Shown piece by piece: positions 31,389 to 41,006 of a stretch of 64,000 nucleotides of DNA; within the stretch, counting starts at the first letter, position 1, and each line of letters begins with the position of its first letter. A program made the position numbers and the translations under genes. The DNA lies in NCBI GenBank assembly GCA_016709145.1, contig JADJEK010000002.1, positions 682,001-746,000 of the forward strand, in the 5' to 3' direction. The notes beneath the pieces are model-generated. The model worked only from the letters and a program-made list of their open reading frames with translations, was not told where the DNA came from and did no database searches. The DNA comes from Planctomycetota bacterium. GTDB lineage: Bacteria > Planctomycetota > B15-G4 > JADJEK01.

Positions 31389-33805
31389 GTTCCACCGCCG
31401 CGGCGCGCACGCACGAACAAGAACACGAGGCCCGCGAGCGCGATCATCGCGTACGTCTCCGGCTCGGGCGCGGCCGAGAATTCGCCGTGCTCGGAGCCCG
31501 GAGCTTCCATGCCGAACTGCGCGTACTGCTCGTCGCGCTCGAGCACGACCGCACCCGAGACCGGCGTCACCAGGCGCGCCTTCGCGGCCAGCTCCTGCGC
31601 GCTCGCGATCGCGTCGGCAGAATCGAGTTCGAGCAGGCGCATGATCTCGTCGTACGTCGCGAGCCGGTTCCAGACGTCGACGCTCCGCTCCAGCCGCAAC
31701 CCCGCGGCGAGTGCCGCGGCGTTCGCGCGGCTGCAGGCGAAGCGCGTCGGCACCGGGGCGCCGCGCGCCTCGCTCAGCGCGAGCGTCGCCGCGTCACCGA
31801 CGTTCGCGGCGACACGCTCGTCGACCGCCACGCCAGCGCCCTCGAGCTGCACTCGCACGGCGTCGAAACGCGCGACCGTCGCGATCGACACGACGCGCAG
31901 CGGCGCGTTCGCGAGTTCGAGCGCGATCCGCAACCGAGGGCTTCCGTCGAGATCGATCGGCTGCGGCGCATGCACCCAGACGATGGTCGCGTCGGGCCGC
32001 TCACGCACCAGATCCACGGCGAGCGACAACGCCGCGGCGTTGTCGCGGCCGCCGACGCAGGCGGTCGCGCGCAGGCGCGCCGTGGCTTCGCGCACGCGCT
32101 CGGGCAACGCCGGCGCGAGACCGCCGGTCGTCAGCAGTTCGGCGCGATCCCCTGCGAACACGACGGCGAGGTCCGCCGTCGGATCGACGCGTTCGAGCGC
32201 GTTCGCGATCCATTGCGCCTCGCGCTGCATCGACGCCGACCCGTCGACGACCACGACCAGCGCCGACGCCGTGGCGTTCCGCGCCGGCACCGGCTGCGCG
32301 CTTCTCGTCGCGCCATCGGTTCCCTCCCACAACCGCGGTCGCGTGGGCTCCGGCACGCGGGTGCTCGCGACGCGGAGATGACGCGCGAGTTCGTCCTGGG
32401 TCACGCTGCCGCCGACGTGGTCGGAGGCGTGCACTTCCAAACCAGCGAGCATCGGCGCGACCTCGAGTCCCCCGAGCACGTCGATGCGATGACGCAGCGG
32501 CGACCGTTCCGGAACGGCGTGCGCGAAGGTGCCGGACTCGAAGCACGGCAGCTCGATCGACGCCGTGCCGTCGGCGGCGGCCGCGAGCGCGCCGATGAAG
32601 CGCAGCCGCAGCCGCATGGTCCCCTGCGCCGGGATCGGGAAGCACGACAGGCGGACGCGACGGACGCCTTGCGTCACGACCAGCGCCGGGTCACGACGTT
32701 GCAACACGATCGTGTCGTAGGCCCGCTGCACGTTCTGGCGCGTCGAGAACGCCGCTTCCCGCGGCTCACCGTCGACCCACAGGGTCAGTCCGGAGGCCAC
32801 GGCACCGACTGGAAGCAGGATCGAACCGATCGCTTCGGCCGGCAGTGGATTCGGATTGGCGAACACGAGTTCCCACGCGGTCTCGATGGTCGCGGCGACG
32901 GCGTCGCAGCGGACCTCGTACGTCGACTCGGCCAATCGTGGCGCGTCGCGCCGCGATGCGAAGCCATCGCGAGTCGGCGTGGGCTCGGACTCCCTTTCCC
33001 ACGCGAACCCTCGGCGTGATCCGAACCAACGCGCCGGCCTGCGGGCGTCGACCTCCACGCCGAACGCTTGATAGAGGACCGATCGCGGGGTCGTCGTCGG
33101 TTCGGACAGGTCCGCGGTCAGGCAGTACGCGATCGGGTCGGTCGGCGGTCGCAGTCCCTCCGCCAGGACCCGTTGCGCGACGTCGGCGCTCGAATGCTGG
33201 CGCAACTCGTCGATCGCGGTCGCACGCGCGACGGGCCCGCCATGCAAGGCCGCGGCCAGGCGCACGCGCGTCCACGTACCGACCGGGTCCGGGCAGATCA
33301 GCAGCACCACCGCGCCGACGCACCACGCCACGCGTGCGCCGATCGGGAACCCCGGATCCGCGTCATGCAACCGCTTCAGGACGATGCGGGTCCCGATCAA
33401 TGCCAACAGCGGCGTGAGGGGCAGCAGACCGAGCCCGAGCGCCAGCAGCGCAACCACGCCGAGCGGAGCGATCGGCACGAAGTACGCGGCGAAGTAGAGG
33501 TTCGCACCGAACATCGCGTACGCCGCCGCATGCAGACGGCGCCTGGTGACGCGGGAGCTCGGCAGTCCCGATGCGACGACCAGCGCGACCGCGGGAACCA
33601 AGGCCACACCCAACACGTGGATCCACGTCCGTAGCGGGTCGAAGAACTCGTCGGCGCACATGCCCGTGGTGAGTTCCACCCCGAACGTGATCGCGGGCAA
33701 CACGACACCGAACAGCGTCAGCCAACCGGTCCCTCTCTCGCTGGAGGCGACCTCGGGCGTGGGCGGGCGCGGCGGTTCGGACTCGAGGACGACGACGTCG
33801 GACAT
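31385..33805 (-). CDS. VIT and VWA domain protein with N-terminal membrane helices and PEP-CTERM tail
   Basis: An 806-residue envelope protein. Residues 27-45, 61-79, 97-115, 117-140 and 156-172 form about five membrane helices. A VIT (vault/inter-alpha-trypsin) domain follows at about 290-410, then a von Willebrand A domain at about 510-690 with a metal site start DGSAS (521-525). The last 27 residues begin PEPETYAMIALAGLVFLF (780-797) and end in RARRGGGT, a textbook PEP-CTERM tail: PEP motif, helix, arginines. Exosortase is encoded directly downstream with overlap, so this is its probable dedicated substrate. GGAGG precedes ATG 33805. It opens a six-gene operon. Confidence 0.88.
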   Translation of the reverse strand: MSDVVVLESEPPRPPTPEVASSERGTGWLTLFGVVLPAITFGVELTTGMCADEFFDPLRTWIHVLGVALVPAVALVVASGLPSSRVTRRRLHAAAYAMFGANLYFAAYFVPIAPLGVVALLALGLGLLPLTPLLALIGTRIVLKRLHDADPGFPIGARVAWCVGAVVLLICPDPVGTWTRVRLAAALHGGPVARATAIDELRQHSSADVAQRVLAEGLRPPTDPIAYCLTADLSEPTTTPRSVLYQAFGVEVDARRPARWFGSRRGFAWERESEPTPTRDGFASRRDAPRLAESTYEVRCDAVAATIETAWELVFANPNPLPAEAIGSILLPVGAVASGLTLWVDGEPREAAFSTRQNVQRAYDTIVLQRRDPALVVTQGVRRVRLSCFPIPAQGTMRLRLRFIGALAAAADGTASIELPCFESGTFAHAVPERSPLRHRIDVLGGLEVAPMLAGLEVHASDHVGGSVTQDELARHLRVASTRVPEPTRPRLWEGTDGATRSAQPVPARNATASALVVVVDGSASMQREAQWIANALERVDPTADLAVVFAGDRAELLTTGGLAPALPERVREATARLRATACVGGRDNAAALSLAVDLVRERPDATIVWVHAPQPIDLDGSPRLRIALELANAPLRVVSIATVARFDAVRVQLEGAGVAVDERVAANVGDAATLALSEARGAPVPTRFACSRANAAALAAGLRLERSVDVWNRLATYDEIMRLLELDSADAIASAQELAAKARLVTPVSGAVVLERDEQYAQFGMEAPGSEHGEFSAAPEPETYAMIALAGLVFLFVRARRGGGT

Positions 33806-33968
33806 GGGGACCTCCGGACTGGATGCGAAGGACTTTACTGAGCAAAGCCTGCGGTCCCGTCACGGGACTGTCACTCGCCCTCGAGTCGGCGCCGAGGGAT
33901 GCACGGCGCGGGGGGTCGCCTCGCTACCGTCTGCGCTCCCTCCTGGTCACCGACCGAACGATCCGGCC
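33806..33968. promoter_or_regulatory. Divergent promoter region of the exosortase operon and the MFS gene
   Basis: 163 bases between two divergent starts. A small perfect hairpin GTCCCG-TCA-CGGGAC lies near 33853-33867. No clear -35/-10 pair could be assigned. Confidence 0.35.
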
Positions 33969-35162
33969 ATGCGCTCCTTCCGTGAACTCGCTCGACTTCC
34001 GCGTCCGCTGTGGATGCTCTGCATCGCGATCCTGGTGAATCGCGCCGGCACGATGGCGCTGCCGCTGCTCGTGCTGTGGCTCACGGAGCGGCGCGGGTTC
34101 GACACCGACGAAGCGTCGAACGTGATGATCGCGTACGGCGCGTTCGCGTTGATCGGCTCGCTCGGTTCCGGCTTCGTCTGCGACCGCATCGGCGTCCGTC
34201 CCGTGATGATCGGGTCGCTGCTCGGCATGGCAGCCGCGTTGTTCGTGCTGCCATTCGTGCACGGAACGGCGTGGCTCATGCTCGTCGTGGCACTGTGGGC
34301 CATCTGCGGCGAGGGGTTCCGGCCCGCGAGCTTCGCCGCGATCGACCTCCTCGCTCCGCCGCAGCATCGCGCGTTGTCGTTCGCGTTCGCGCGCACCGCC
34401 GTGAACCTCGGCATGAGCATCGGGCCGCTGTCGGGTTCGTTCCTCGCGCAGTGGCACTTCGACGCGGTGTTCGCCGTCAACGCCAGCATGGCCGCATTGG
34501 CCGCGTTGTTGTTCACGCGCGTGCCGATCCCGCGCCAAGCCAAGCCACCGACGACGAATGCCGGCGTCGACGCGCGTCCGGCCCGCGATCGCCGACTCGT
34601 GATCGTGCTGATCGCCGCGTTCTTCACGGCCCTGGTGTTCTTCCAGATCGACTCGACGTTGCCGCTGTTCATCACGCGCGACCTCGGCCTCGCGAAACCG
34701 TGGTTCGGGTTCGTGGTCGCCGCGAACACCCTGCTGATCGTGCTGGTCGAGATCCCCTTGAATCACGCCACCGCGCATTGGCCGACGCGACGCACGCTGA
34801 CGCTGTCGACGGCGTTCATCGGTCTCGGCTTCGCGAGCTACGCGTTCGCGCACGGACCGATCGGCCTGCTGGCCGCGACCGCGATCTGGTCGGTCGGCGA
34901 GATGCTGTGCTTCCCGACCCAATCGGCGTTGGTGGCGTCGTTGGCTCCACCCGGGCGATCGGGGCGCACGATGAGCCTCTACGTGTTCACGTTCGGCCTC
35001 GCGCTGCCGGTCGGCGCCGGGCTCGGGCCGCGCGTCTACGAACGCTTCGGCGCGAACATGGTGTGGATCGGCTGTCTGGTCCTCGCTGGAATCGCGGCGT
35101 GGATGTACTCGCGGAACGACGGTGTCGACGTCGCGTCCGCCCCGGAGCCGCGATCGGCTTGA
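33969..35162 (+). CDS. Major facilitator superfamily transporter
   Basis: A 397-residue inner-membrane protein with twelve predicted helices in two halves separated by a central cytoplasmic loop near residues 183-210. The first half has the MFS signature between helices 2 and 3, GSGFVCDRIGVRPVMIG (residues 78-94, the G-x-x-x-D-R-x-G-R/x pattern). Helix 4/5 carries AFARTAVNLGMSIGPLSG, the DHA1-type motif C region. It belongs to the MDR/YfcJ-like drug:H+ antiporters, but the substrate is unknown. ATG 33969 is the first start in frame that gives a normal N-terminus. The next gene, a glycosyltransferase, follows after 63 bases. Confidence 0.88.
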   Translation: MRSFRELARLPRPLWMLCIAILVNRAGTMALPLLVLWLTERRGFDTDEASNVMIAYGAFALIGSLGSGFVCDRIGVRPVMIGSLLGMAAALFVLPFVHGTAWLMLVVALWAICGEGFRPASFAAIDLLAPPQHRALSFAFARTAVNLGMSIGPLSGSFLAQWHFDAVFAVNASMAALAALLFTRVPIPRQAKPPTTNAGVDARPARDRRLVIVLIAAFFTALVFFQIDSTLPLFITRDLGLAKPWFGFVVAANTLLIVLVEIPLNHATAHWPTRRTLTLSTAFIGLGFASYAFAHGPIGLLAATAIWSVGEMLCFPTQSALVASLAPPGRSGRTMSLYVFTFGLALPVGAGLGPRVYERFGANMVWIGCLVLAGIAAWMYSRNDGVDVASAPEPRSA

Positions 35163-35225
35163 GGGCCGGACCGCCGTTCGAAGGTCGTCGGATCGTTCAA
35201 TCGGTGTGAGGTCGTGGAGCGCTCG

Positions 35226-36156
35226 ATGAGCCGTGTCGCCGTCCTCACCGTCACGCACGACAGCGCCGCCGTCATCGACGCGTGGTGCGCCGGCATCGAG
35301 GCGCTGAAGGCGAGCGACCTGGTCGACGTCGAATGCGTCGTCGTCGATCAAGCTTCCGACGACGGCACGCCAGATCGAGTGCGCGGCGCGACGCTCGTGC
35401 GCAACGCGACGAACAGCGGATTCGCGCAGGGCTGCGTCGACGCGATCGCCGCATTGCGCGAACGCTCCGAGCACCTGCTGTTCCTGAACCCCGACGTCGT
35501 CATCGAGCCGGCCGCGCTCGCCGCACTGGTCGCTGCGCTCGCGCAGGACCCGCGGCTCGCCGCAGTCACGCCGCTCGTGCGTGGCGCCGAGGGTTCGACG
35601 CGCGTGCCCGCGCGGCCCGCGTACGCGCGTGCCGACGCGTGGAGCTTCCTGACCGGATCACGACGACTGCGTCAACGCCGACTCGATACATCGGCCCACA
35701 CGCCGTCGAACACGCCGGTGCGGGACGCATACCTCGAAGGCTCGTGCATGCTCGTTCGGCGCAGTGCGTACGAGGCCGTCGGCGGCTTCGACCCACGCTT
35801 CTTCGTGTACTTCGAGGACGCCGATCTGTGTCGAAGGCTCGCGGACGCCGGTGGGAGCCCTCGCTCTGGTACCTACGGCCATCGCGACCGAAGCCGCGAC
35901 GAAGGGCTCGCGCGCCACGCGCGAATCGTCGCCGCAGGCCGAGGATCTCGCGCGCTACCTGCTCTTCCTCGAGGCCGAGACCACCTACTTCGCGAAGTGG
36001 TATGGACTCGACTTCGCTCGGTTCGCGGCGTGGTTGCGTCGCGTGCTCGGGCTGCGCCTGCAGCGCTCGCGCTTGATCGAACGCTTCGGCTCGGCCAGCG
36101 CGATCGACACGTGCGCAGAACGCTTGGCGACGAGCGCGGCGCGCTTGCGCCGTTGA
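35226..36156 (+). pseudogene. GT2-family glycosyltransferase (rhamnosyltransferase-like), interrupted by a frameshift
   Basis: Transfers a sugar from a nucleotide donor. The N-terminal part shows VAVLTVTHDSAAVIDAW, VVDQASDDGTPD, NSGFAQGCVDA and LLFLNPDVVI (the GT2 Rossmann core), then the acceptor-side motif FFVYFEDADLCRRLADAGG. Directly after that the frame turns into arginine-rich noise, while the next frame continues sensibly with ALALVPTAIATEAATKGSRA and YFAKWYGLDFARFAAWLRRV to the stop at 36156. One extra G in the GGG at 35853-35855 explains it; removed, the product is about 310 residues. GGAG lies seven bases before ATG 35226. Either a recent loss or a base-calling error. Confidence 0.82.
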
Positions 36157-36178
36157 TCGCGCTCGATCGCCACTGCCG

Positions 36179-36901
36179 TCACGCGATGCGCGTGCCCTCG
36201 CGCACGAGGACGTCCGAGCCTTCGGCGATCAACGCGGAACTCGGCGGGCCGGCCAGTGCGGCGCCGAATTCACGCCCGTAGAGCGCACTCGCGTCGACGT
36301 CGACCGTGACGTCGTGCGCCTCCCACGTGCGCCAACGAGGGTGCTCGACCTGGTACTCCGACGTGCTGCCGTCGCGCCGGCGCGTGTAGCCCCAATAGTG
36401 CTCGGTGATGAACGCCGGCTCGGTGTCGTCGACGACGAGCGTCGGCTCGCCGCGACGCGCGCCCGTGACGCGATCCCAGCGCCCGCGGTGCTTCCAGCCG
36501 TACTCGACGCCGGCGGGCAAGACGCGATGGCGCGTCGGCAAAGTGACGTAGGGCTCGTCGTAGACGAAGCGCGCCACGGTCGCGATCGCGCGCCGCGGCA
36601 CGATCTCCTTGACGAATACGACGCCGCGTCGCAACGCGCCATCGACGACGCGACGCACGTAGAAGCGCAGGTTGATCTCGTCGAAGTCGACGTGGAACGG
36701 GATGGCGACGCCCTTCAACCGCGTGTTCAGGAAGCGGAAGGCGACCAAGCTGACGACGTGTCGACCTTGCCACGGATCGAGTTCGACCCCGCGCGGCACG
36801 AGCGGCGCGAGCACGCGATCGTCGACCGGGTACTGCAACAGCAACAGGTCGCACCAGCGCGCACTCAGGAACACGGGCTTCGGCGTCGAGGTCGGACTCA
36901 T
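36179..36901 (-). CDS. DUF2071 (YqjF-like) protein
   Basis: A 240-residue cytoplasmic protein of the YqjF/DUF2071 family, which has the acetoacetate-decarboxylase-like beta-barrel fold and no proven function. The pattern is clear: an N-terminal ARWCDLLLLQYPVDDRVLAP, PRGVELDPWQGRHVVSLVAF, RGVVFVKEIVPRRAIATVAR and ITEHYWGYTRRRDGSTSEYQ, with H-P-R-W near the C-terminus. Substrate unknown. It converges with the frameshifted glycosyltransferase gene (22 bases apart) and diverges from the ABC-transporter pair. The ATG at 36901 is close to the start expected from the family. Confidence 0.9.
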   Translation of the reverse strand: MSPTSTPKPVFLSARWCDLLLLQYPVDDRVLAPLVPRGVELDPWQGRHVVSLVAFRFLNTRLKGVAIPFHVDFDEINLRFYVRRVVDGALRRGVVFVKEIVPRRAIATVARFVYDEPYVTLPTRHRVLPAGVEYGWKHRGRWDRVTGARRGEPTLVVDDTEPAFITEHYWGYTRRRDGSTSEYQVEHPRWRTWEAHDVTVDVDASALYGREFGAALAGPPSSALIAEGSDVLVREGTRIA

Positions 36902-37054
36902 CGTGGTCCCCTATCGGTCGCGCAGCGTACGCGCAGATCCGTCGGTCGCGTGCGTCGGGTCACCGGACAGTGCGTCGCAGGTCGTGGCGAACGCCGAGTC
37001 GATCCGCGGAACTCGAACTCGCACGGATCCACCGCGCTCCCCTACGATCTCCCC

Positions 37055-37843
37055 ATGACCACGACCCCCGTCGTCGAAACCCACGGGCTCGCCAAGAACT
37101 ACGACGGCTTCGCCGCGCTCGCGGGCATCGACCTCGTGGTCCACCCCGGCGAGGTGCTCGGCTACATCGGCCCGAACGGTTCCGGCAAGAGCACGACCGT
37201 GAAGATCCTCACGGGCCTGCTGCCGTCGTTCGACGGTGAGGCGCGCGTGGCGGGCTTCGACGTGCGCACCGCACCGATCGAAGTGAAGCGCCGCATCGGG
37301 TACGTGCCGGAGCAGGCGCAGCTCTACGACGCACTGACGCCACTCGAACTCCTGACGTTCGTCGAGCGCATGCACGACCTCGACGAGCGACACGCACACG
37401 ACCGTGGATTCGCGTTGCTCGAAGCCTTCGGCCTGCACGACCGCGCGCGCCTGCGCATCGGCAGCCTGTCGAAGGGCATGAAGCAGAAGGTGCTGTTTTG
37501 CACCGCCCTGCTGCACGACCCCGCGGTGCTGTTCCTCGACGAACCGCTGTCGGGACTCGACGTCAATGCGGTGATCCTCGCGAAGGAGCTGATCCGCCAA
37601 CTCGCCGACGCGGGCAAGGCGGTGTTCTACTGCTCGCACGTGATGGACGTCGTCGAGCGCGTCTGCGACCGCATCGTGTTGATCACACGCGGCGCCATCG
37701 TCGCGCAGGGCACGTTCGCCGAACTCGCGCAGCGCGCGGACGAGACGCGGCTCGAAGCCGTGTTCTCGCAACTGACCGGCGGCGGCGGCGAGGCCGAGCA
37801 AGCGCGTCGCATCGTGTCGGTCCTGCGCGAGACTGCGCCGTGA
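37055..37843 (+). CDS. ABC transporter ATP-binding protein
   Basis: Drives export or a membrane rearrangement with ATP. The 262-residue protein has Walker A GPNGSGKST, the Q-loop region YVPEQAQLYDALTPLE, the ABC signature LSKGMKQKV, Walker B AVLFLDEPLSGLD and the switch histidine in FYCSHVMD. The pattern (an ALTPLELLTF segment, LSKGMKQK and a C-terminal VAQGTFAEL) is of the ABC-2 exporter type, for example NatA/CcmA-like. The stop overlaps the GTG start of the permease gene (GTGA), so the two form a single unit. Confidence 0.93.
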   Translation: MTTTPVVETHGLAKNYDGFAALAGIDLVVHPGEVLGYIGPNGSGKSTTVKILTGLLPSFDGEARVAGFDVRTAPIEVKRRIGYVPEQAQLYDALTPLELLTFVERMHDLDERHAHDRGFALLEAFGLHDRARLRIGSLSKGMKQKVLFCTALLHDPAVLFLDEPLSGLDVNAVILAKELIRQLADAGKAVFYCSHVMDVVERVCDRIVLITRGAIVAQGTFAELAQRADETRLEAVFSQLTGGGGEAEQARRIVSVLRETAP

Positions 37844-39504
37844 AGGAGCGCGGCACGATCGTCCGGCGATCGAAGCGTGACGTCGCGGGAGCTGCGCAAC
37901 CGCCATGGGTCGCGCGGCTCGCTCTCGCGGGGCTGCGTCGCATCGCTCCGCTCTTGCGCGCGTTCCGCATCGAGCCGCAGAAGCTCATGGCGTTGCTCGA
38001 ACTCCGCTTCGCGCTGGATGCGCGCGCGACGCGGTCCCTCGCCGAAGGACGAACCGGCGTCGACCTCGGCCGGATGCTGGTCGGCTCCGCGACGTTCGGG
38101 CTGTTCACGACGATCGTGGTCGTCACGGTTCCGACGCCGGGCATGGCCGTCGGCGTGATCGCCGGCGCGCTCTGGGTCGCGGTTCCGATGATGTTGCTCG
38201 GCGCATGGCTCGACGTGCTGCTGGACGGCTCGGCGGAGTCGGTGATCGCCCCGACGCCGATCGGCGATCGCACGGTGCTCGCGGCGCGGTTGATCTTCCT
38301 CGCGACGTACGCGGCGGCGACCGTGACCACGATCGTCGCGATGCCCCTGGTCGTCGGCTCGTTCTGCCATGGCGTGTGGCCGTTCTTGCCGATCGGAATC
38401 ATCGCGACAGCGAGCGCAAGCGTCTGCGCGGTACTGGTGTTGCTGCTCGTGTTCCTCGCGCTCGCGCGCATCGTGCCTGGCGATCGCTTCCGCATCTGGG
38501 CCTTGCGTTGTCAATTCGCCGCGGCGATCGCGTTCCCGCTGCTGTGGCAGATCCTGCCTCGGATGTTGCCGACGTCCAGTGAGTCGATGCCGCACTGGGT
38601 CGTACTCGTGGTCCCGCCGTGCTGGCCGGCTGGGTTCGCAGCGTGGTGCGGCGACGAACTCGTGCCGTGGGCGTCGCTACGGACGACGCTCACGTTCGCG
38701 GCCCCCATCGCGCTGTTCGGACTCGCGCTCGCGCTCGCGAATCGGCGGTTCGTCGCGGCGACGGCATCCCCGCAAACCGAGTCGCACGTCCCCGCGCCGT
38801 TTCGCGCCGGTCGACCGACGCGCTGGTTCGCTCGGGTCTGCACGGACGCCGACGAGCGCGCCGGATTCGAGTTCGCTCGCCTGTCGACGCTGCGCGAGCG
38901 CTCGTATGCCATGCAGACCCTGCCCGCCATGATCCTCCCGCTCGTCCTCTTCGCCGCCTCGCTGTTCCTCGTCGATCGCGACATGCACTCCGCACCGTTC
39001 TGGGCGCTCTGCGGGATCCTGCCGCTCGTGCTCGCGCTGAACCTGCCCATTTGCATCTGGGCCGCGCGAGCCACCGAATCCCCGGATGCCGCGTGGATCC
39101 GCGACATCGCGCCGTTCGCGGACGATCGTCCGATGCGGTCCGGACTGTTCAAGGCCCTTCTCGTGCGCTGGTGCTTCGTCCCGAGCTTCATCGCGTTCGC
39201 GGCCTGCACGTTCATCGGACTCGCGCGCGGAGCACTGTTCGCGTTCGTGACCGCGCTGGCGGCGTTCCACGTCGACGTGGTCGCGTGCTTGGTGCTCGAC
39301 GTTCGCCGACCGTTCCGCATCGCGTACTCGACCGATCGCGTCGCGCGCGACGCGCCGACCCTCGTGTTCTTCCTGCACGCGATCCTCGTGTGCGGGACGG
39401 GCTTCGGGTTGGTCGCGCTGCATCGCTCGCCGATCGTGCTCGCGATCGGCGGCGTCGTCCTGCTCGCGCTCGCGCCGCTACGTTGGCGCGCGCTGCGGTC
39501 GTGA
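37840..39504 (+). CDS. Integral membrane ABC-2-type permease subunit
   Basis: A 554-residue hydrophobic protein with about twelve membrane helices in two clusters: a first block from near residue 80 (TFGLFTTIVVVTVPTPGMAV), a large soluble loop at about 305-360, and a second block from MQTLPAMILPLVLFAASLFL to the end. It has no export signal. The GTG start overlaps the stop of the ATP-binding gene, which is the main reason to call it the permease; there is no strong family motif. The substrate is unknown. It ends 28 bases before the convergent DUF1501 gene. Confidence 0.78.
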   Translation: MKERGTIVRRSKRDVAGAAQPPWVARLALAGLRRIAPLLRAFRIEPQKLMALLELRFALDARATRSLAEGRTGVDLGRMLVGSATFGLFTTIVVVTVPTPGMAVGVIAGALWVAVPMMLLGAWLDVLLDGSAESVIAPTPIGDRTVLAARLIFLATYAAATVTTIVAMPLVVGSFCHGVWPFLPIGIIATASASVCAVLVLLLVFLALARIVPGDRFRIWALRCQFAAAIAFPLLWQILPRMLPTSSESMPHWVVLVVPPCWPAGFAAWCGDELVPWASLRTTLTFAAPIALFGLALALANRRFVAATASPQTESHVPAPFRAGRPTRWFARVCTDADERAGFEFARLSTLRERSYAMQTLPAMILPLVLFAASLFLVDRDMHSAPFWALCGILPLVLALNLPICIWAARATESPDAAWIRDIAPFADDRPMRSGLFKALLVRWCFVPSFIAFAACTFIGLARGALFAFVTALAAFHVDVVACLVLDVRRPFRIAYSTDRVARDAPTLVFFLHAILVCGTGFGLVALHRSPIVLAIGGVVLLALAPLRWRALRS

Positions 39505-39532
39505 CGCACGGGAGTCGAGAGGGAGGTCGCCG

Positions 39533-41002
39533 TCAGGCCAGCAGCGCGGGGATCACCTTGCCGGCGACGTCGGTGAGCCGGTAATCGCGGCCCTGGTGCT
39601 TGTAGACCAGGCGCGTGTGGTCGAAGCCGAGCAGATGCAGCATGGTCGCGTGGAGGTCATGCACTTCGACCGGGTTCTCGACGATGTTGTACGAGTAGTC
39701 GTCGGTCTTCCCGTACGTGATGCCGGGCTGGATGCCGCCGCCAGCCAGCCACACGCTGAAGCAGCGCGGATGGTGGTCGCGGCCGTAGTTCGTCTTCGAC
39801 AATTCGCCTTGGCTGTACACCGTGCGACCGAACTCCCCGGCCCACAGCACCAGCGTGTCGTCGAGCAACCCGCGGCGCTTGAGGTCGCGCAACAACGCGC
39901 CCTGCGCGCGATCGACCGCGCCGCATTGAGCGCGCATCTCGTTGGGCAGATTGTTGTGGGCGTCCCAGCCTCGCATGTAGAGCTGGATGAAGCGCACGCC
40001 GCGCTCGGCCATGCGCCGCGCGAGCAGACAATTCGCGGCGAACGAACCCGGCTTCTTCACGTCCTCGCCGTACATCGCCAGCGTCGCCTCGTCCTCGTCG
40101 GAGAAGTCGACGAGGTCGGGCACGGACATCTGCATGCGGAACGCCATCTCCTGTTGCGCGAGACGCGCCGCGGTCTCGGGATCGTTGGTGCGGTCCTGCT
40201 CGACGCCGTCGAGTTGAGCGACGAGATCGAGCATGCGCCGACGGTCACGGCGTTCGACGCCCTTCGGGTCGCGCAGGAACAACACGGGATCCGCGCCGGC
40301 GCGCAAGCGGCAACCTTGGTGCTCGCTCGGCAAGAAACCCGCGCCCCAAAAACGCGCCGACAGCGCCTGCATGTTGCCGATGCCCTGCGTGATGAGCACG
40401 ACGAAGGTCGGCAGGTTCTTGTTGATGCTACCGAGGCCGTAGCCCACCCACGATCCGAACGACGGCCGGCCGGGCTGCTGGTTGCCAGTCTGGAAGAACG
40501 TGATGCCGGGCTCGTGGTTGATCGCGTCGGTGTGCATCGAGTGGATGAAGCACAGGTCGTTCGCGAGCGACGCCGTGTGCGGGATCAACTCGGACAACCA
40601 CACGCCGTCCTGCCGATTCGCGTAGCGCTTGAACTGGAACGCCGTCGGCGCCACGGGGAAGCGCGATTGACCCGACGTCATGCCGGTCAGGCGCTGACCT
40701 TGGCGGATCGAATCGGGCAAGTCCTGGTTGAAGCGTTCGACGAGTCCGGGCTTGTGGTCGTAGAGGTCGAGCTGACTCGGCGCGCCTTCCATGTGGAAGT
40801 AGATCACGCGCTTCGCCTTGCCGCGGTGATGAGGCCCGGCGGCGGCGGCCGCCTGCTCGCGCGCGCTCGCGTCCGCGGCCAGCAGATCCGCAAACGCCGC
40901 GGCACCGAGCGCGGACGCTGCGGTGCGCAGCGTGTTCGAGAAGAAGCGCCGGCGCGTGCTCTTCAGGCCGTGTTGGAACAGCGGATCGGAGTCGAGGTTC
41001 AC
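39533..41002 (-). CDS. DUF1501 sulfatase-like exported protein
   Basis: A 489-residue secreted protein, the usual partner of DUF1549/DUF1553 proteins in Planctomycetota. The N-terminus is a twin-arginine type signal (STRRRFFSNTLRTAASALGA). The core has the alkaline-phosphatase-superfamily fold: KRVIYFHMEGAPSQLDLYDH (first metal-site region), SMHTDAINHEPGITFFQTGN, LVLWAGEFGRT, GRDHHPRCFSVWLAGGGI and DLHATMLHLLGFDHTRLVYK. The sulfatase cysteine/serine motif C/S-x-P-x-R is absent, so the activity is unknown. The GTG start follows GAGGAT, four bases after the stop of the DUF1553 gene, so both belong to one transcript. Confidence 0.92.
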   Translation of the reverse strand: MNLDSDPLFQHGLKSTRRRFFSNTLRTAASALGAAAFADLLAADASAREQAAAAAGPHHRGKAKRVIYFHMEGAPSQLDLYDHKPGLVERFNQDLPDSIRQGQRLTGMTSGQSRFPVAPTAFQFKRYANRQDGVWLSELIPHTASLANDLCFIHSMHTDAINHEPGITFFQTGNQQPGRPSFGSWVGYGLGSINKNLPTFVVLITQGIGNMQALSARFWGAGFLPSEHQGCRLRAGADPVLFLRDPKGVERRDRRRMLDLVAQLDGVEQDRTNDPETAARLAQQEMAFRMQMSVPDLVDFSDEDEATLAMYGEDVKKPGSFAANCLLARRMAERGVRFIQLYMRGWDAHNNLPNEMRAQCGAVDRAQGALLRDLKRRGLLDDTLVLWAGEFGRTVYSQGELSKTNYGRDHHPRCFSVWLAGGGIQPGITYGKTDDYSYNIVENPVEVHDLHATMLHLLGFDHTRLVYKHQGRDYRLTDVAGKVIPALLA

Positions 41003-41006
41003 CGGT

